A stretch of DNA of 64,000 bases, taken from assembly GCA_016711435.1 (NCBI GenBank), contig JADJSY010000010.1:1-64000 (forward strand). Direction: 5' to 3'. Source of the DNA: Lewinellaceae bacterium (GTDB lineage: Bacteria > Bacteroidota > Bacteroidia > Chitinophagales > Saprospiraceae). Shown one piece after another: positions 61,811 through 64,000 of the stretch. Each line of letters opens with the position of its first letter. Position 1 is the first letter of the stretch. A program made the position numbers and the translations under genes. The notes beneath the pieces were generated by a model that saw only the letters and a program-made list of their open reading frames with translations, made no database searches and was not told where the DNA came from.

Positions 61811-64000
61811 CTACTTTATCAGAATCATTTTCTTACGATCGCTGTGTGTGGGTGTTTCAAGTTCATAGTAATACACGCCGGGTGCACCGAGTTCTGATTC
61901 GCGGAACCGGAATTCGTTGTAACCTTTTTCAAAGTTGCCGACAACCGTACGAACCAACTGACCAGATGCATTGAACACCCGTAACGCTCCCCGGCTGCTT
62001 TCCGGCAGGCGGAATCCGATCGTCGTCATGGAATTGAACGGGTTGGGCTGGTTTTGATACAGCGTGAATGAGGCCTCGTTATTCGTTGTACTGCGTTCTG
62101 TAAACTCGAAATCAATTTTCATCATTTCGCCGTCAAAGTTGTATGCTTCAGCCACGGTCAGCGCGGAACCTGGTCGCAGAATTTCTGCAATTGTGCCGTT
62201 GCGCAGGGCGCGGAAACGCAGTGTGAACAATACCTCGTCATCAGAGATGGTCATTGATTCGCGGCTCACCCACAGGGTTGTCAGGTGACCGTCCGACAAG
62301 TAATTTGTACCGAAGTTGTCATCTGTAAGTGGCAAAACACCGGGCGCAATATCTTCGAGTACAAATACATTCGGATCAAAATCGATCGTCATCTGGTAGG
62401 CTAAGCGTTGGTTGAAATCGCTTGCTTTGAACGGAACCGACACAATCTCGCCGGCTTTGAATGCGCTGTCGTCGAGGCGGAAACGGAAAATTTCTCCACC
62501 AAAACGTTCTTCTGACTGGTCATTGGTCAACATCGGTGTGATATTGCCATTCACGTCGCCCATACGAACTGCCACAAAGTCATCGTCCAGGAAGTCCATA
62601 TCCGCAGGGTTGTGTACAATACTTTGTGGCACCGGAGCGCTCAAGGGGTTCGGGCTTGGGAAAACGTATGCCTTTGGCACAAATTTCCAGTCCGGCGAAC
62701 CCAGAATATGCTGATCCGTAGCCAACACGACGCGCTGAATGCGCAGGTAGTCATTAAGCGAAATATTGGCGTCGCCGTTTACGTCGGCTGCTACCCATTG
62801 GTATGGGGACAACAACTGAGTACCAAAAATATGATTGACAATAAACAGCAGGTCGGCGGAAGAAATACCGGCAGAACCCGCAGTTGCTTTGCTGGCCGCA
62901 AGTGTGACATCCGAGTTGTTCGGAATATCGCTAAAGAGGTAGGTGCCTGGTACGCCGGTGGTTTGCATTTCGCTGACATCTCCAGAAAGTGTAACCACTA
63001 CGCCTGGTACAGGTTGAGTAGGCAATCTCCATGTTTGTATATCGCCGCCAATTTCAATCGCATCTGCAGTACAGGTGATCGTAGCCGACCCGGCTGTTGC
63101 ATCAATTGGAACAATAACCGGAACGCCCAGGCTATCCTGGTTGAATTCGATGCCAACCGGAACGCCGACAACTGTTACAGGAGCAGCAGAACCTACCACT
63201 GCGCTATTGCTGAGCAGGATTTGCAGGTCGAACAACTTCGTTCCGTCTGTGAAAATCTGCGGAGCGCCGTTGCCTGTCCAAACAACGCCTAAGTTGTTGA
63301 GTGGCAATAAGTTTGCAATAAATCCGGTCAAAGCGGGGTTGACGTTCGTCACGCCTGTGATAGTACCCACGGTACCGTCGCCGGCATTCAGGGTAAATGC
63401 GAAGGAATGCACCTCAAAGAAATTTTCTACGGTAACAGGCACAATGGCCACACCATTCTGGCAACCCGTGTCATTTCCGACGATCAACTGGATTTTTGCG
63501 CCTTCATCCACCACTGCGGTGTCTGACTGGATACAACCGTTGTCTTCATCAATTGCCGTAACAATATACGTACCGGCCGGCAAATTAGCCAGCGTGGTAG
63601 TGGTATCGCCTGTATTCCAGGTAAAGGAAAAGTTACCCGAGCCGCCCGTTGCCGTTGCTAGTGCTGTACCGTCATCCGATCCGAAGTAGGATTCAGGAGT
63701 AGCAGTAGTGGTCAGTGAGAACCCGGCACTGGCGCCCAGTGTCACTTCCACATCAACTGTACAAGAGTTGATATTGCCAGAGTTATCCACTACGAACAAT
63801 GTCAGCGGATTGATACCCAGTTCACTACAAACAAAAGTTGTTTGCGAGAGATACATGGTATCAATCGCACAGTTGTCGGTAGTGCCCGCCAACGCAACAT
63901 CCTGTGGCAGGATGGTAGCCGAGCCGTTGGAACCGAGCGAAATGATGATGTCATTGTTACAAACAACCGTTGGAATGCTGTTATCAATGATTTGCAGTAA
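61811..64000 (-). CDS. T9SS surface protein with HYR, cohesin-like and dockerin-like domains (5' end outside window)
   Basis: The frame is open to the right edge, so the start is missing. Visible: end of one HYR module (VVCNNDIIISLGSNGS, TDNCAIDTMYL); a SprB-like repeat (YFGSDDGTALATATGGSGNF, LPAGTYIVTAIDEDNGC); a cohesin-like domain (AIVPVTVENFFEVHSFAFTL); a cell-wall-type beta domain (NSDVTLAASKATAG); a dockerin-like pair (ISSADLLFIVNHIFG and AADVNGDANISLNDYLRIQR, plus VRMGDVNGN); a second cohesin-like region (GEIVSVPFKASDFNQRLAYQ); and a type A T9SS sorting domain (NPFNSMTTIGFRL to KKMILIK). At least 730 residues. It is 148 bases from the cohesin-rich protein in the same direction, so the dockerin may bind that neighbour. 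Confidence 0.85.
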   Translation of the reverse strand, partial: LLQIIDNSIPTVVCNNDIIISLGSNGSATILPQDVALAGTTDNCAIDTMYLSQTTFVCSELGINPLTLFVVDNSGNINSCTVDVEVTLGASAGFSLTTTATPESYFGSDDGTALATATGGSGNFSFTWNTGDTTTTLANLPAGTYIVTAIDEDNGCIQSDTAVVDEGAKIQLIVGNDTGCQNGVAIVPVTVENFFEVHSFAFTLNAGDGTVGTITGVTNVNPALTGFIANLLPLNNLGVVWTGNGAPQIFTDGTKLFDLQILLSNSAVVGSAAPVTVVGVPVGIEFNQDSLGVPVIVPIDATAGSATITCTADAIEIGGDIQTWRLPTQPVPGVVVTLSGDVSEMQTTGVPGTYLFSDIPNNSDVTLAASKATAGSAGISSADLLFIVNHIFGTQLLSPYQWVAADVNGDANISLNDYLRIQRVVLATDQHILGSPDWKFVPKAYVFPSPNPLSAPVPQSIVHNPADMDFLDDDFVAVRMGDVNGNITPMLTNDQSEERFGGEIFRFRLDDSAFKAGEIVSVPFKASDFNQRLAYQMTIDFDPNVFVLEDIAPGVLPLTDDNFGTNYLSDGHLTTLWVSRESMTISDDEVLFTLRFRALRNGTIAEILRPGSALTVAEAYNFDGEMMKIDFEFTERSTTNNEASFTLYQNQPNPFNSMTTIGFRLPESSRGALRVFNASGQLVRTVVGNFEKGYNEFRFRESELGAPGVYYYELETPTHSDRKKMILIK

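Noticed and set aside
1..64000. Insertion sequences, prophage or plasmid functions, tRNA and rRNA genes
   Set aside because: I looked for transposase, integrase, terminase and replication motifs and for tRNA-like clover-leaf stretches ending in CCA, and saw none that I can support.

Overview
The window comes from a Bacteroidota genome, most likely a Saprospiria-type environmental bacterium. The evidence is: type IX secretion (T9SS) sorting domains, a PorP/SprF-like protein beside an OmpA/PD40/SPOR lipoprotein-like protein, HYR and cohesin-type surface proteins, a type-B succinate dehydrogenase, TPR and beta-propeller sensor kinases with Y_Y_Y domains, and promoter-like TAnnTTTG boxes with almost no Shine-Dalgarno sequences. 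There are no rRNA, tRNA, CRISPR or transposase genes that I can see.

Region 1 (1-17.6 kb) is an array of histidine kinases. Unrelated sensor halves (TPR, 7TM-HAMP, two-component-regulator propellers) are each joined to an almost identical dimerisation/ATPase cassette. The cassettes carry short perfect palindromes translated in frame inside the ATP-binding domain. The array also holds a broken fused MFS/spermidine-synthase gene, an orphan kinase tail and a DUF4143 fragment, all marks of repeated recombination. Region 2 (17.6-20.3 kb) is an overlapping PAS / metallo-beta-lactamase-fold / receiver / receiver-adenylate cyclase operon.

Region 3 (20.5-25.7 kb) has an alpha-carbonic anhydrase, then an ECF-like sigma factor, a membrane anti-sigma-like protein and a secreted TPR-CHAT (caspase-like) protease. 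This set recalls the Craspase/sigma pathway but has no CRISPR genes. Region 4 (26-33.6 kb) has two secreted proteins and a second signalling locus: TPR kinase, two membrane proteins, receiver-LytS kinase and LytTR regulator. Region 5 (33.7-42.6 kb) is mixed: a NeuD-like acyltransferase, an Asp-box repeat protein, a T9SS-exported alpha/beta hydrolase, an ankyrin membrane protein, then AT-rich accessory genes (DUF4419, Sel1 repeats) and a PKD lipoprotein flanked by direct repeats.

Region 6 (43.1-46.4 kb) holds an alpha-oxoamine synthase, a cupin/JmjC-like hydroxylase and a cysteine-synthase-like enzyme, a set that fits sulfonolipid (capnine) synthesis. Region 7 (47-53.1 kb) is an alpha/beta-hydrolase-like protein without its nucleophile, the sdhC-sdhA-(extra secreted gene)-sdhB operon, and a two-cluster ferredoxin whose leader contains a perfect 55-bp hairpin. 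Region 8 (53.4-64 kb) is a T9SS surface locus: OmpA/SPOR protein, PorP/SprF-like protein, a giant cohesin-HYR protein with a CHU_C-type tail, and a neighbouring cohesin-dockerin-like protein that runs off the window.

Many genes, including sdhC, are interrupted by single-base length changes in homopolymer runs. Because an essential gene is affected, most of these are probably sequencing or consensus errors. I therefore report such genes as whole where the two frames join cleanly, and call pseudogene only where damage is multiple or the gene is plainly a fragment.
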